Assembly (NCBI RefSeq): GCF_007971225.1
Contig: NZ_CP042435.1
Coordinates: forward strand, 1,739,501 to 1,803,500
Length of the DNA stretch: 64,000 nt
DNA from: Panacibacter ginsenosidivorans
GTDB lineage: Bacteria > Bacteroidota > Bacteroidia > Chitinophagales > Chitinophagaceae
Direction: 5' to 3'
The position numbers were made by a program, and so were the translations under genes. This document shows, one piece after another, positions 16,741 through 25,090 of the stretch. A model generated the notes under the pieces. The model ran no database searches, was not told the DNA's origin, and worked only from the letters and a program-made list of their open reading frames with translations. Every line of letters starts with the position of its first letter. Position 1 is the stretch's first letter.

Positions 16741-17643
16741 ATGGCAAATTATTACAACAGTGAAACGGTGCTCTGGCTAAACGGAGAATTTGTAAAGGCT
16801 TCTGAGGCAAAGATGGACTTCTATAGCCAGTCTTTGCATTACGGTTATGCAGTGTTCGAAGGAATCCGTTCATATAAAACGGCAAGCGGCGAAACAAAAA
16901 TTTTCAAAGCAGAAGAACATTATGACCGTTTAAGAAATTCTGCTTTGTCGATGAATATGCCTTACACATGGAGCAATGAAGAATTGATTGAAGCTACTTA
17001 TGAAGTGCTCCGCAGAAATAATTTCCAGGATGCTTATATACGCCCTGTTGTATATGCACCAATGAATATGAGTTTTGTACAAAATGAAGTGTCATACATT
17101 TTTATTGAAGTGTGGGAAATGGCGCCATTCTTTGGAGACAAGCTTTTAAGAATAATGACCTCATCTTTTCAAAGACCAAATCCAAAAGCATTTAAGATCA
17201 CTGCAAAAGCAAGTGGTCATTATGTAAATTCTATTCTCGCAAGCCAGGAAGCAAAAACAAAAGGTTATGATGAAGCATTGCTTACGGATATGAATGGTTT
17301 TGCTGCAGAAGGTGTTGGTGCAAATTTCTTTTATGAAAAAGATGGAAAATTATTTACACCGGCAACAGGAAATATTCTTCCCGGCATAACAAGAGCAACA
17401 GTTTTAGAATTATGTAATGAGCTTGGCATCGAAGTAGAAGAAAAACAAATAACACTTGACGAGATAAATGAAGCTGATGCTGCATTTTTCTGCGGCACAG
17501 CAGCAGAAGTAATAGGTTGGGAAAGCTTCAACGATGTAAAATTTAAAAAGAACTGGAAAGAAACTGCGAGCAGAAAAATTCAACAAGCATATTTGGCAAG
17601 AGTTACAGAGGCAGAAGTTTTAACGGAAGTAATTGCTGAATAA
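16741..17643 (+). CDS. ilvE: Branched-chain amino acid aminotransferase
   Basis: A 300-residue class IV aminotransferase that interconverts branched 2-oxoacids and Ile, Val and Leu with glutamate. Seen: WLNGEFVKASEAKMDFYSQSLHYGYAVFEGIRSY at the start (the substrate-binding YG-VFEGIR), the PLP lysine region ITAKASGHYVNSILA, DEALLTDMNGFAAEGVGANFF, then FTPATGNILPGITRATVLEL (phosphate-binding turn GITR) and FFCGTAAEVIGWES. It is the first gene after the attenuator. A second class IV enzyme is encoded near 63 kb, but this one has the BCAT motifs and the operon context. Confidence 0.95.
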   Translation: MANYYNSETVLWLNGEFVKASEAKMDFYSQSLHYGYAVFEGIRSYKTASGETKIFKAEEHYDRLRNSALSMNMPYTWSNEELIEATYEVLRRNNFQDAYIRPVVYAPMNMSFVQNEVSYIFIEVWEMAPFFGDKLLRIMTSSFQRPNPKAFKITAKASGHYVNSILASQEAKTKGYDEALLTDMNGFAAEGVGANFFYEKDGKLFTPATGNILPGITRATVLELCNELGIEVEEKQITLDEINEADAAFFCGTAAEVIGWESFNDVKFKKNWKETASRKIQQAYLARVTEAEVLTEVIAE

Positions 17644-17653
17644 ATAACAAAGC

Positions 17654-17711
17654 GCACAAGAGTGCGACGCAACAAAAGCATCATAGTAGTAATAAAGACA
17701 GGCTCATAATA
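17654..17711 (-). repeat. Interspersed repeat, single arm, type C, reverse
   Basis: Begins GCACAAGAGTGCGACGCAAC 10 bases after the ilvE stop and ends near GGCTCATAATAAA, just before ilvD. With the forward arm at 16645 it encloses ilvE exactly. Confidence 0.9.
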
Positions 17712-17724
17712 AATAAAATATCAA

Positions 17725-19410
17725 ATGGCTGAACTGAATAAATACTCGAAGACGTTAACACAGGATGTTACACAACCTGGTGCACAGGCAATGTATTATG
17801 CAATTGGTTTTAAAGAAGAAGATTTTAAGAAAGCGCAGGTTGGCATTGCAAGTATGGGGTGGGATGGTAATCCTTGCAACATGCATTTGAATGATCTTGC
17901 CACTACTGTAAGAGCAAGTGTGAATGCCACAGAAGGCTTGCTGGGACTGCGTTTCTACACCATCGGCGTTAGCGATGGTATTAGTATGGGCACAGATGGT
18001 ATGCGTTATAGTTTGGTTAGTCGCGATGTAATTGCAGACAGCATTGAAACAAATGCAGGTGCTCAATATTATGATGGATTGGTTTGTATTCCGGGTTGTG
18101 ATAAAAATATGCCCGGCACTATTATGGCGATGGGAAGATTGAATCGCCCTTCAATTATGTTGTATGGTGGTACGATTGCGCCAGGTCATTATAAAGGAGA
18201 AGACTTAAATATTGTAAGTGCGTTTGAAGCATTGGGTCAAAAGATCGCAGGCAATTTAAGCGAAGCAGATTTTAAAGGGATTGTAATGAATTCTTGTCCC
18301 GGTGCAGGTGCCTGTGGTGGCATGTACACTGCAAACACAATGGCTTCTGCTATTGAAGCATTGGGCATGAGTCTGCCAAACTCATCATCCAATCCTGCTT
18401 TGAGTGAAGACAAACAAAAAGAATGTGCGTCAGTTGGTGCAGCGATAAAATTATTGTTGGAAAAAGATATCAAGCCAAAAGATATCATGACACGCAAAGC
18501 ATTTGAAAATGCAATTACCGTTATCATGGTGCTGGGCGGAAGTACCAATGCTGTATTGCATTTGATTGCAATGGCGAAAAGTGTTGATGTACCTTTAACA
18601 CAGGATGATTTCCAGGCGATCAGCAATAAAATTCCTGTGCTTGCAGACTTTAAACCAAGTGGCAAATATTTGATGGAAGATCTGCATCAACATGGTGGTG
18701 TACCTGCAGTAATGAAATATTTATTAAGCAAAGGTTTGTTGCATGGCGATTGTATAACTGTAACAGGCAAAACTGTTGCAGAGAATTTAAAAGAGGCTCC
18801 CGATCTTGATTTTGAAAAACAAAAAATAATCATGCCGTTGGAAACGCCGTTAAAGGCAACCGGGCATTTGCAAATATTATATGGCAATCTTGCAACGGGC
18901 GGCAGCGTTGCTAAGATCAGCGGTAAAGAAGGTGAACGTTTTGAAGGCACTGCACGTGTATTTGATGGCGAACATGATCTTATAAAAGGTATTCAATCTG
19001 GTCGTGTACATGCAGGTGATGTGGTGGTGATCAGGAACATCGGACCAAAAGGTGCACCAGGCATGCCTGAAATGCTGAAACCCACGGGAGCCATTATTGG
19101 CGCGGGTTTGGGCAAATCTGTTGCACTCATTACAGACGGCAGATTTAGCGGTGGCACGCATGGTTTTGTGGTTGGTCACATTACGCCTGAAGCGGTTGAA
19201 GGTGGCTTGATCGGTCTTGTTGAAGACAATGACATTATTGAAATTGATGCAACAAAAAATACATTGACATTAAAAGTTGCAGATGATGTTATTGCCGCAA
19301 GAAAAGCAGCATGGAAGAAACCTGCGCCGAAAGCAATAAAAGGAATTTTATATAAATATGCAAAGGTTGTAAAGACTGCAGCAGAAGGTTGTGTGACAGA
19401 TGAAGATTAA
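17725..19410 (+). CDS. ilvD: Dihydroxy-acid dehydratase
   Basis: Converts 2,3-dihydroxy-isovalerate and its methyl homologue to the matching 2-oxoacids, the third step of Ile/Val synthesis. The 561-residue protein has the iron-sulfur cysteines in [12 protein letters not shown] and [19 protein letters not shown], an early [13 protein letters not shown] loop, [13 protein letters not shown], and the C-terminal barrel with [22 protein letters not shown]. It is full length. The gene lies between ilvE and two unrelated genes, and its 3' end runs directly into a repeat arm. Confidence 0.96.
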   Translation: MAELNKYSKTLTQDVTQPGAQAMYYAIGFKEEDFKKAQVGIASMGWDGNPCNMHLNDLATTVRASVNATEGLLGLRFYTIGVSDGISMGTDGMRYSLVSRDVIADSIETNAGAQYYDGLVCIPGCDKNMPGTIMAMGRLNRPSIMLYGGTIAPGHYKGEDLNIVSAFEALGQKIAGNLSEADFKGIVMNSCPGAGACGGMYTANTMASAIEALGMSLPNSSSNPALSEDKQKECASVGAAIKLLLEKDIKPKDIMTRKAFENAITVIMVLGGSTNAVLHLIAMAKSVDVPLTQDDFQAISNKIPVLADFKPSGKYLMEDLHQHGGVPAVMKYLLSKGLLHGDCITVTGKTVAENLKEAPDLDFEKQKIIMPLETPLKATGHLQILYGNLATGGSVAKISGKEGERFEGTARVFDGEHDLIKGIQSGRVHAGDVVVIRNIGPKGAPGMPEMLKPTGAIIGAGLGKSVALITDGRFSGGTHGFVVGHITPEAVEGGLIGLVEDNDIIEIDATKNTLTLKVADDVIAARKAAWKKPAPKAIKGILYKYAKVVKTAAEGCVTDED

Positions 19411-19466
19411 TTTTTGAGCCAGGCAATTGAATAAGCATTAAACATAGTTGCGTCGCACCCTTGTAC
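19409..19466 (+). repeat. Interspersed repeat, single arm, type C, forward
   Basis: Begins at the ilvD stop with AATTTTTGAGCCAGGC and ends GTTGCGTCGCACCCTTGTAC. With the reverse arm at 20579 it encloses the ORF6N and DinB genes, and their cores could pair over 18 of 20 positions. Confidence 0.9.
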
Positions 19467-19492
19467 TGAAGAATATAAAGCAACAAATAAAC

Positions 19493-20050
19493 ATGCAGAT
19501 CATACAAAGCATACAAAACAGAATTTATGAACTACGTGGAGAAAGAGTTATGATCGACAGAGATTTAGCTGCTTTGTATGAAATTGAAACAAAATCTTTA
19601 AATCTCGCTGTAAAGCGAAATTTAAAACGTTTTCCTAAAGATTTCATGTTTCAGCTTACAAAAGAAGAATGGGATAGTTTGAGGTTTCAAATTGAAACCT
19701 TAGAAAAGCAACAATATCCTTTGAGGTTGCAAAATGAAACCTCAAAAAGAGGCGGTACAAGATATTTACCCTATGCCTTTACCGAACAAGGTGTTGCAAT
19801 GCTAAGTGGTATTCTAAACAGCGACAAAGCCATCAACATGAACATTGCTATTATGAGGGCTTTTGTTGAAATAAGAAGAATACTATTAAAAGAAAATGAT
19901 GTAAAAGAACAAATGAAAGAAATAAAAGAAAGATTAGGCGAACATGATGTACAACTGAACCAGATTTACGACGCGATGGAAAACTTATTAGATGAAAAAG
20001 CAGCGCAGCGCAAATGGGGAGAAAGAGAAAGGATTGGTTTTAAAAAATAG
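19493..20050 (+). CDS. ORF6N domain protein
   Basis: The ATG at 19493 (MQIIQSIQNRIYELRGERV) follows a repeat arm. Residues 5-90 form an ORF6N domain: ERVMIDRDLAALYEIETKSLNLAVKRNLKRFP and FMFQLTKEEWDSLRFQ, then TRYLPYAFTEQGVAMLSGIL and AINMNIAIMRAFVEIRR. The C-terminal half is a charged coiled-coil. The domain is known from phage antirepressors and KilA-N-type DNA-binding proteins, and such genes are often mobile. It is foreign to the branched-chain pathway and lies between ilvD and ilvB, probably as an insertion. Confidence 0.92.
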   Translation: MQIIQSIQNRIYELRGERVMIDRDLAALYEIETKSLNLAVKRNLKRFPKDFMFQLTKEEWDSLRFQIETLEKQQYPLRLQNETSKRGGTRYLPYAFTEQGVAMLSGILNSDKAINMNIAIMRAFVEIRRILLKENDVKEQMKEIKERLGEHDVQLNQIYDAMENLLDEKAAQRKWGERERIGFKK

Positions 20051-20055
20051 AAATA

Positions 20056-20547
20056 ATGACTAAAGATTATTTTAAAGAAGCAGCAGGATATAATTTATGG
20101 GCAAATACCATTGTTTGTGGCTGGCTTGAACAAATTAATGACGAGCAATGGAACCGTGAGATCATCAGCAGCTTCAACAGCATACAGGAAACTGTATTGC
20201 ATGTTATCAGCGCAGAAAATGCATGGTTACAGAGATTTAAAAAAGAACCTGTAGAATGGCTGCAATCAACATATAAAGGATCAAAAGAAGATCATATTAA
20301 ACTCTGGAAAGAAACATCAACAGAATTGAAAGCATTCATTGATGCATTTGATGAAAATGAACTTGATACAAATCTCGATTTCAAAAGATTGAACGGTGAT
20401 GCCTACTCAATGCCTTTTTATCAATTGTTTGCACACGTCGTCAACCATGCAACATATCATCGGGGACAGTTGGTGACTATGTTGCGGCAGGCAGGATTCT
20501 CAGGTGTTGGATCAACTGACTTATTGGGAGTCTATAGGAAAAAGTAA
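20056..20547 (+). CDS. DinB-family metal-binding protein
   Basis: A 163-residue four-helix protein that starts 5 bases after the ORF6N gene. It has the three His typical of DinB/YfiT folds: QETVLHVISAENAWLQR in the first half and HVVNHATYHRGQLVTMLRQAG near the end, with AAGYNLWANTIVCGWL at the N-terminus. Family members bind a metal and some are thiol transferases; the reaction here is unknown. Together with ORF6N it interrupts the ilv cluster. Confidence 0.9.
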   Translation: MTKDYFKEAAGYNLWANTIVCGWLEQINDEQWNREIISSFNSIQETVLHVISAENAWLQRFKKEPVEWLQSTYKGSKEDHIKLWKETSTELKAFIDAFDENELDTNLDFKRLNGDAYSMPFYQLFAHVVNHATYHRGQLVTMLRQAGFSGVGSTDLLGVYRKK

Positions 20548-20578
20548 ATGTTCGATTATTGTTGAATAAAAATAGTAA

Positions 20579-20638
20579 GCACAAGAGTGCGACGCAACGG
20601 AAGTTTAATTGATATTCTTTCGCTGGGTTCATAAAAAT
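20579..20638 (-). repeat. Interspersed repeat, single arm, type C, reverse
   Basis: Begins GCACAAGAGTGCGACGCAAC and ends near GGGTTCATAAAAAT, immediately before ilvB. Confidence 0.9.
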
Positions 20639-20650
20639 AAAAATTGTGTT

Positions 20651-22393
20651 ATGCAAACACTTGAATTAGTAAAAGAAAAACCGTCGTGGGCGGATAAGAA
20701 AAATACTTCTATCTCAGGCTCACAGGCAGTATTGGAAGCATTAATAGCAGAGAATGTGCATACAGTTTTTGGCTATCCTGGTGGTGCTATTATGCCTATC
20801 TATGATGCTCTTTTTGATTATGAAGATAAGTTGAAACATATATTGGTTCGTCATGAACAGGGTGGCATACATGCAGCGCAGGGTTATGCAAGAACGTCTG
20901 GCGAAGTTGGTGTTGTATTTGCAACAAGCGGACCCGGTGCAACAAATCTTGTAACAGGCTTGGCTGATGCACAGATAGACAGCACACCTGTTGTAGCAAT
21001 TACGGGGCAGGTGTTTGCGCACTTACTTGGTACAGATGCATTCCAGGAAACTGATGTGATAAATATTACAACGCCTGTTACAAAATGGAACTACCAGGTT
21101 ACTGATGCAACAGAAATTCCTGCTGTGCTTGCAAAAGCATTTTATATAGCACGCAGCGGAAGACCCGGCCCTGTTTTGATCGATATTACCAAGAATGCGC
21201 AGATACAAAAATTTGATTACAATGGCTACGAGCCATGCAATCATATTCGCAGTTACCGCCCAACACCAATCATTCGCAAAGAGTATGTAGAAGAAGCTGC
21301 AAAGCTCATCAACGCTGCAGAAAAACCATTTGTAGTTTTTGGACAGGGTGTAATTCTTGGTGGGGCAGAAAAAGAATTCAAAACATTTATTGAGAAAACA
21401 GGTATACCTGCAGCATGGACCATACTTGGTTTGAGTGCGTTGGAAACAGATCATCCGCTAAATGTGGGAATGCTCGGTATGCATGGCAATTACGGACCAA
21501 ATGTATTAACGAATGAATGCGATGTATTGATCGCAATTGGTATGCGCTTCGATGATCGAGTTACAGGTCGCTTAGATAAATATGCAAAACAGGCAAAAGT
21601 TATTCATCTTGATATTGATCCTGCGGAAATCGATAAAAATGTAAAAGCAACTGTGCCTGTTTGGGGCGATTGCAAAGAAACATTGCCCATGCTTACGGCA
21701 CTTGTTGAAAAGAAAGAACACAATGCATGGCTGCAACGTTTTAAAGATATGATGAAGGAAGAACAGATGCTTGTGATTGATCATGAAATGCACCCTGCGT
21801 CAGATGAAATGAGTATGGCTGAAGTAATTGATGCATTGAACGATCTTACAAAAGGCGATGCAGTAATTGTTACAGATGTTGGTCAGCACCAGATGGTGGC
21901 TTGCCGCTACGCAAAATTTATTAAGAGTAAAAGCAATGTAACGAGTGGCGGTCTCGGCACGATGGGTTTTGCTTTGCCTGCTGCCATTGGCGCAAAGTAT
22001 GGCGCACCTGATCGCACTGTTGTTGCCATTATTGGTGATGGCGGTTTTCAAATGACATTGCAGGAACTTGGCACCATTATGCAATTTGGTGCGGCTGTAA
22101 AAATTATTATTCTCAACAATAATTTTCTTGGCATGGTGCGTCAGTGGCAGGAACTTTTCCATTCAAGGAGATATTCTTTTGTAGATATTCAGAGCCCCGA
22201 TTTTGTTACCATTGCAAAAGGATACGGTGTTGCAGGACAATCAGTGAATGACAGAAAAGATCTGAAAGCAGCGTTGAAAGAAATGCTTGAGCACAATGGT
22301 GCTTATCTGCTGGAAGTAATGGTGGGCAAAGAAAACAACGTGTTCCCAATGGTGCCGCAGGGCTGCAGTGTTGCGGAAATAAGATTGAAATAA
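20651..22393 (+). CDS. ilvB: Acetolactate synthase large subunit
   Basis: The ATG at 20651 (MQTLELVKEKPSW) is preferred over an upstream one in repeat sequence. The 580-residue enzyme condenses pyruvate with pyruvate or 2-oxobutyrate using TPP and FAD. Seen: VFGYPGGAIMPIYDAL, HEQGGIHAAQGYARTSGEVGV with the activating Glu, TSGPGATNLVTGLADA, GMLGMHG, and the TPP motif GDGGFQMTLQELGTI ending LNNNFLGMVRQWQELF. The regulatory subunit follows 116 bases downstream, with a repeat arm in the gap. Confidence 0.96.
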   Translation: MQTLELVKEKPSWADKKNTSISGSQAVLEALIAENVHTVFGYPGGAIMPIYDALFDYEDKLKHILVRHEQGGIHAAQGYARTSGEVGVVFATSGPGATNLVTGLADAQIDSTPVVAITGQVFAHLLGTDAFQETDVINITTPVTKWNYQVTDATEIPAVLAKAFYIARSGRPGPVLIDITKNAQIQKFDYNGYEPCNHIRSYRPTPIIRKEYVEEAAKLINAAEKPFVVFGQGVILGGAEKEFKTFIEKTGIPAAWTILGLSALETDHPLNVGMLGMHGNYGPNVLTNECDVLIAIGMRFDDRVTGRLDKYAKQAKVIHLDIDPAEIDKNVKATVPVWGDCKETLPMLTALVEKKEHNAWLQRFKDMMKEEQMLVIDHEMHPASDEMSMAEVIDALNDLTKGDAVIVTDVGQHQMVACRYAKFIKSKSNVTSGGLGTMGFALPAAIGAKYGAPDRTVVAIIGDGGFQMTLQELGTIMQFGAAVKIIILNNNFLGMVRQWQELFHSRRYSFVDIQSPDFVTIAKGYGVAGQSVNDRKDLKAALKEMLEHNGAYLLEVMVGKENNVFPMVPQGCSVAEIRLK

Positions 22394-22449
22394 TTATGAG
22401 CCGTGCAACATAACAAGCATTAAACTTCCGTTGCGTCGCACGCTTGTAC
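22391..22449 (+). repeat. Interspersed repeat, single arm, type C, forward
   Basis: Starts at the ilvB stop with TAATTATGAGCCGTGC and ends GTTGCGTCGCACGCTTGTAC. With the reverse arm at 23206 it encloses ilvN; their cores match at 19 of 20 positions. Confidence 0.9.
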
Positions 22450-22509
22450 TGAAACAATAAACTCAACAAAAAGCTGGCAGCTAAAAGCGAATAGCCAAAC
22501 GCTAAAACA

Positions 22510-23097
22510 ATGAAACAGGAATATACCATAACAGTTTATACAGAGAACCAGATTGGTTTACTCAATCGTATAGCGATCATATTTACGCGTCGTAAAATAA
22601 ATATAGACAGCCTCAACACTTCTCCTTCGGAAGTGGATAGCGTTCATCGTTTCACCATCGTCATTAACGAAACAGAAGACGTGGTACGCAAACTTTGCCG
22701 CCAGATAGAAAAGCAGGTTGAAGTGTTGAAAGCATACTACAATACCAACGAAGAAATTGTATGGCAGGAACTTGCTATGTACAAAGTACCTACAGATGTT
22801 ATTGCAGAGAAAGTAAAAGTGGAAAGATTATTACGCCAGTACGGTGCTAATGCAGTTGTGATCCGTCATGATTATACAGTATTCGAAACTTCCGGTCACC
22901 GCGAAGAAATAGACAGCTTAATGAAAGCGCTTGAACCCTACGGCTTAATTGAATTCGTACGCAGTGCAAGAGTTGCTATCATTAAGAACAGTGCGGGTTT
23001 CCACGAAAAACTGAAAGAGTTTGAAGCTAAAGATGCGGGTGAAAAAGTAATCGAAAATGTGTTTCTGGGCAAACAGGAAGAAGTGTTTACGATGTAA
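22510..23097 (+). CDS. ilvN: Acetolactate synthase small (regulatory) subunit
   Basis: A 195-residue partner of IlvB. The N-terminal ACT domain is clear: YTITVYTENQIGLLNRIAIIFTRRKINIDSLNTSPSE, followed by VHRFTIVINETEDVVRKLCRQIEKQVEVLKA. The second half matches the small-subunit C-terminal domain (LAMYKVPT, GANAVVIRHDYTVFETSGHREEIDSLMKAL). In this family valine binds between ACT domains and inhibits the holoenzyme. The gap to ilvC is 225 bases and contains a repeat arm. Confidence 0.95.
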   Translation: MKQEYTITVYTENQIGLLNRIAIIFTRRKINIDSLNTSPSEVDSVHRFTIVINETEDVVRKLCRQIEKQVEVLKAYYNTNEEIVWQELAMYKVPTDVIAEKVKVERLLRQYGANAVVIRHDYTVFETSGHREEIDSLMKALEPYGLIEFVRSARVAIIKNSAGFHEKLKEFEAKDAGEKVIENVFLGKQEEVFTM

Positions 23098-23205
23098 ATT
23101 GCAAGAACCCTGATTGGGGTATGTTAAATGATTTTGAGGATTTAAATACATCTATTTAATAATCCTCCGGATCATCCCAAATTCCTGTTCAGACAAGATC
23201 AGAAA

Positions 23206-23262
23206 GTACAAGAGTGCGACGCAACAAATGTTTAATAGTAGCAAAAAAGTTTAGTACATAAA
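23206..23262 (-). repeat. Interspersed repeat, single arm, type C, reverse
   Basis: Begins GTACAAGAGTGCGACGCAAC and ends near GTACATAAAACAAAAA, in the ilvN-ilvC gap. Confidence 0.9.
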
Positions 23263-23278
23263 ACAAAAAGAGCAACCA

Positions 23279-23315
23279 AAAATTTTCAAATTTTCAAATC
23301 ATCAAATTTTCAAAT
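23279..23315 (+). repeat. Short AT-rich tandem repeat before ilvC
   Basis: Four tandem 8- to 9-base units of the type AAATTTTC (one variant AAATCATC) lie immediately upstream of the ilvC start codon. The tract would keep the initiation region unstructured. Confidence 0.6.
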
Positions 23316-23322
23316 TAAAAAG

Positions 23323-24372
23323 ATGGCAAAGTTAAATTTCGGCGGAGTGGAAGAAAACGTAGTAACACGTGAAGAATTTCCACTTGCAAAAGCGCAGGAA
23401 GTTTTAAAGAATGAAACAATAGCAGTAATTGGTTATGGCGTGCAGGGACCAGGTCAGGCACTGAACCAGCGTGATAACGGCATTAACGTGATTGTTGGTC
23501 AGCGTAAGAATTCAAAGACATGGGACAAAGCAGTTGCAGATGGTTTTGTGCCGGGCGAAACATTGTTTGAAATTGAAGAAGCATTGCAACGCGGAACAAT
23601 TATTTGTTACCTGTTGAGTGATGCTGCACAAATTGAATTGTGGCCCACAGTTAAAAAACACTTGACTGCGGGTAAAGCATTATATTTTTCTCATGGATTT
23701 GGTATAACATTTAAAGAGCAAACAGGAATTATTCCTCCTGCAGATGTTGATGTGTTTCTGGTTGCGCCAAAAGGTTCAGGTACATCTTTGCGCAGAATGT
23801 TTTTACAAGGTCGTGGTTTGAATAGCTCTTATGCCATCTTCCAGGATGCAACAGGCAAAGCAAAAGAGCGTGTAATTGCGCTGGGTATTGCGGTAGGAAG
23901 TGGTTATTTATTTGAAACAGATTTCAAAAAAGAAGTGTACAGCGATCTTACGGGTGAGCGCGGCACATTGATGGGTTGCATACAAGGCGTATTTGCTGCG
24001 CAATACCAGGTGTTACGCGAAAGAGGTCATTCACCTTCTGAAGCGTTCAACGAAACTGTTGAAGAACTTACCCAAAGCTTAATGCCACTCGTTGCAGAAA
24101 ATGGAATGGACTGGATGTATGCAAACTGTTCCACAACTGCACAGCGTGGTGCGCTTGACTGGTGGAAAAAATTCCGCGATGCTACATTGCCTGTGTTCAA
24201 TGAATTGTACACCAGCGTTGCAACCGGCAAAGAATCTCAACGCTCGATCGACAGCAACAGCAAACCAGATTATCGCGTAAAGCTGGAAGAAGAATTGAAG
24301 GAACTACGCGAAAGCGAAATGTGGCAGGCAGGTAAAACTGTTCGCTCGCTTCGTCCGGAAAATCAGAAATAA
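23323..24372 (+). CDS. ilvC: Ketol-acid reductoisomerase, class I
   Basis: Rearranges and reduces acetolactate and acetohydroxybutyrate with NADPH and Mg2+. The 349-residue protein starts MAKLNFGGVEENVVT, has the NADPH site VIGYGVQGPGQALNQRDNG with VGQRKNSKTW, then FSHGFGITF, VAPKGSGTSLRRMF, and the knotted C-terminal domain with SDLTGERGTLMGCIQGVF and the Glu-rich FNETVEELTQSLMPLV. Length fits the short class I form. It is the last gene of the ilvE-ilvC run and is followed by a repeat arm and a terminator. Confidence 0.96.
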   Translation: MAKLNFGGVEENVVTREEFPLAKAQEVLKNETIAVIGYGVQGPGQALNQRDNGINVIVGQRKNSKTWDKAVADGFVPGETLFEIEEALQRGTIICYLLSDAAQIELWPTVKKHLTAGKALYFSHGFGITFKEQTGIIPPADVDVFLVAPKGSGTSLRRMFLQGRGLNSSYAIFQDATGKAKERVIALGIAVGSGYLFETDFKKEVYSDLTGERGTLMGCIQGVFAAQYQVLRERGHSPSEAFNETVEELTQSLMPLVAENGMDWMYANCSTTAQRGALDWWKKFRDATLPVFNELYTSVATGKESQRSIDSNSKPDYRVKLEEELKELRESEMWQAGKTVRSLRPENQK

Positions 24373-24430
24373 TTTTTTGTACCAGGCATTTGTGCATGCA
24401 TTGAACTTTCGTTGCGTCGCACCCTTGTAC
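24371..24430 (+). repeat. Interspersed repeat, single arm, type C, forward
   Basis: Begins at the ilvC stop with AATTTTTTGTACCAGGC and ends GTTGCGTCGCACCCTTGTAC, just upstream of the terminator. Confidence 0.9.
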
Positions 24431-24459
24431 TGCAACAAATTATTTAACAGTTTATAGCA

Positions 24460-24496
24460 AAGGCGCAAAGCATAAAGATCTTTGCGCCTTCTTTTT
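24460..24496 (+). terminator. Intrinsic terminator after ilvC
   Basis: AAGGCGCAAAG (24460-24470) pairs perfectly with CTTTGCGCCTT (24480-24490), 11 bp, followed by CTTTTT. It should end the ilv transcript before the methyltransferase gene. Confidence 0.85.
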
Positions 24497-24508
24497 AAAA
24501 ATATTTTC

Positions 24509-25087
24509 ATGAACGATCAGCAAATTGTACTTCCAAAAAATTACACTGCAATAAAAGAAGAATCCGAAAAAATAAATTTCAATATGTCTTCTGATCTGCA
24601 GACAGGAAGTATATTAAGCACACTTGTTACATCAAAACCAAACGGGAAATTTTTAGAGCTTGGTACAGGAACAGGGCTTTCACTTGCGTGGATCGTTGAT
24701 GCTATGGATGAAAATTCAAAAGTTATTTCAATTGATACCAATGAAGCCTATCAGGTTATTGCAAAAAAGCATTTTGATGCAGATGATCGGGTAATAATTA
24801 TGTGTGAAGATGGAATTACATGGATAAAAAATAATCAACAGGAAAAGTTCGATCTCATTTTTGCAGATGCTTGGCCAGGAAAATACGAAGCATTTGAAGA
24901 AACATTAGCTTTAGTAAAACGCGGTGGTTTTTATATTATAGATGATATGTTGCCACAACCAAATTGGCCCGCAGGGCATGAAGAAAATGTAGAAAGACTT
25001 ATCAGTGAGCTGGAAGCAAAAAAAGGTATACGATTAACAAAAATGAATTGGTCAACCGGCCTTATCATAGTTGCTAAAATAAATTGA
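24509..25087 (+). CDS. Class I SAM-dependent (O-)methyltransferase
   Basis: Starts at MNDQQIVLPKNYTAI; an upstream in-frame start would lie inside the terminator. The 192-residue protein has a SAM-binding core FLELGTGTGLSLAWIVDAM, the acidic strand VISIDTNEAYQVI, and FDLIFADAWPGKYEAFEETLALVKRGGFYIIDDML, which matches small O-methyltransferases that act on catechols, caffeoyl-CoA or rRNA. The substrate is unknown. The ilvA start follows 3 bases after its stop, so the two are probably expressed together even though the functions seem unrelated. Confidence 0.87.
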   Translation: MNDQQIVLPKNYTAIKEESEKINFNMSSDLQTGSILSTLVTSKPNGKFLELGTGTGLSLAWIVDAMDENSKVISIDTNEAYQVIAKKHFDADDRVIIMCEDGITWIKNNQQEKFDLIFADAWPGKYEAFEETLALVKRGGFYIIDDMLPQPNWPAGHEENVERLISELEAKKGIRLTKMNWSTGLIIVAKIN

Positions 25088-25090
25088 GCA

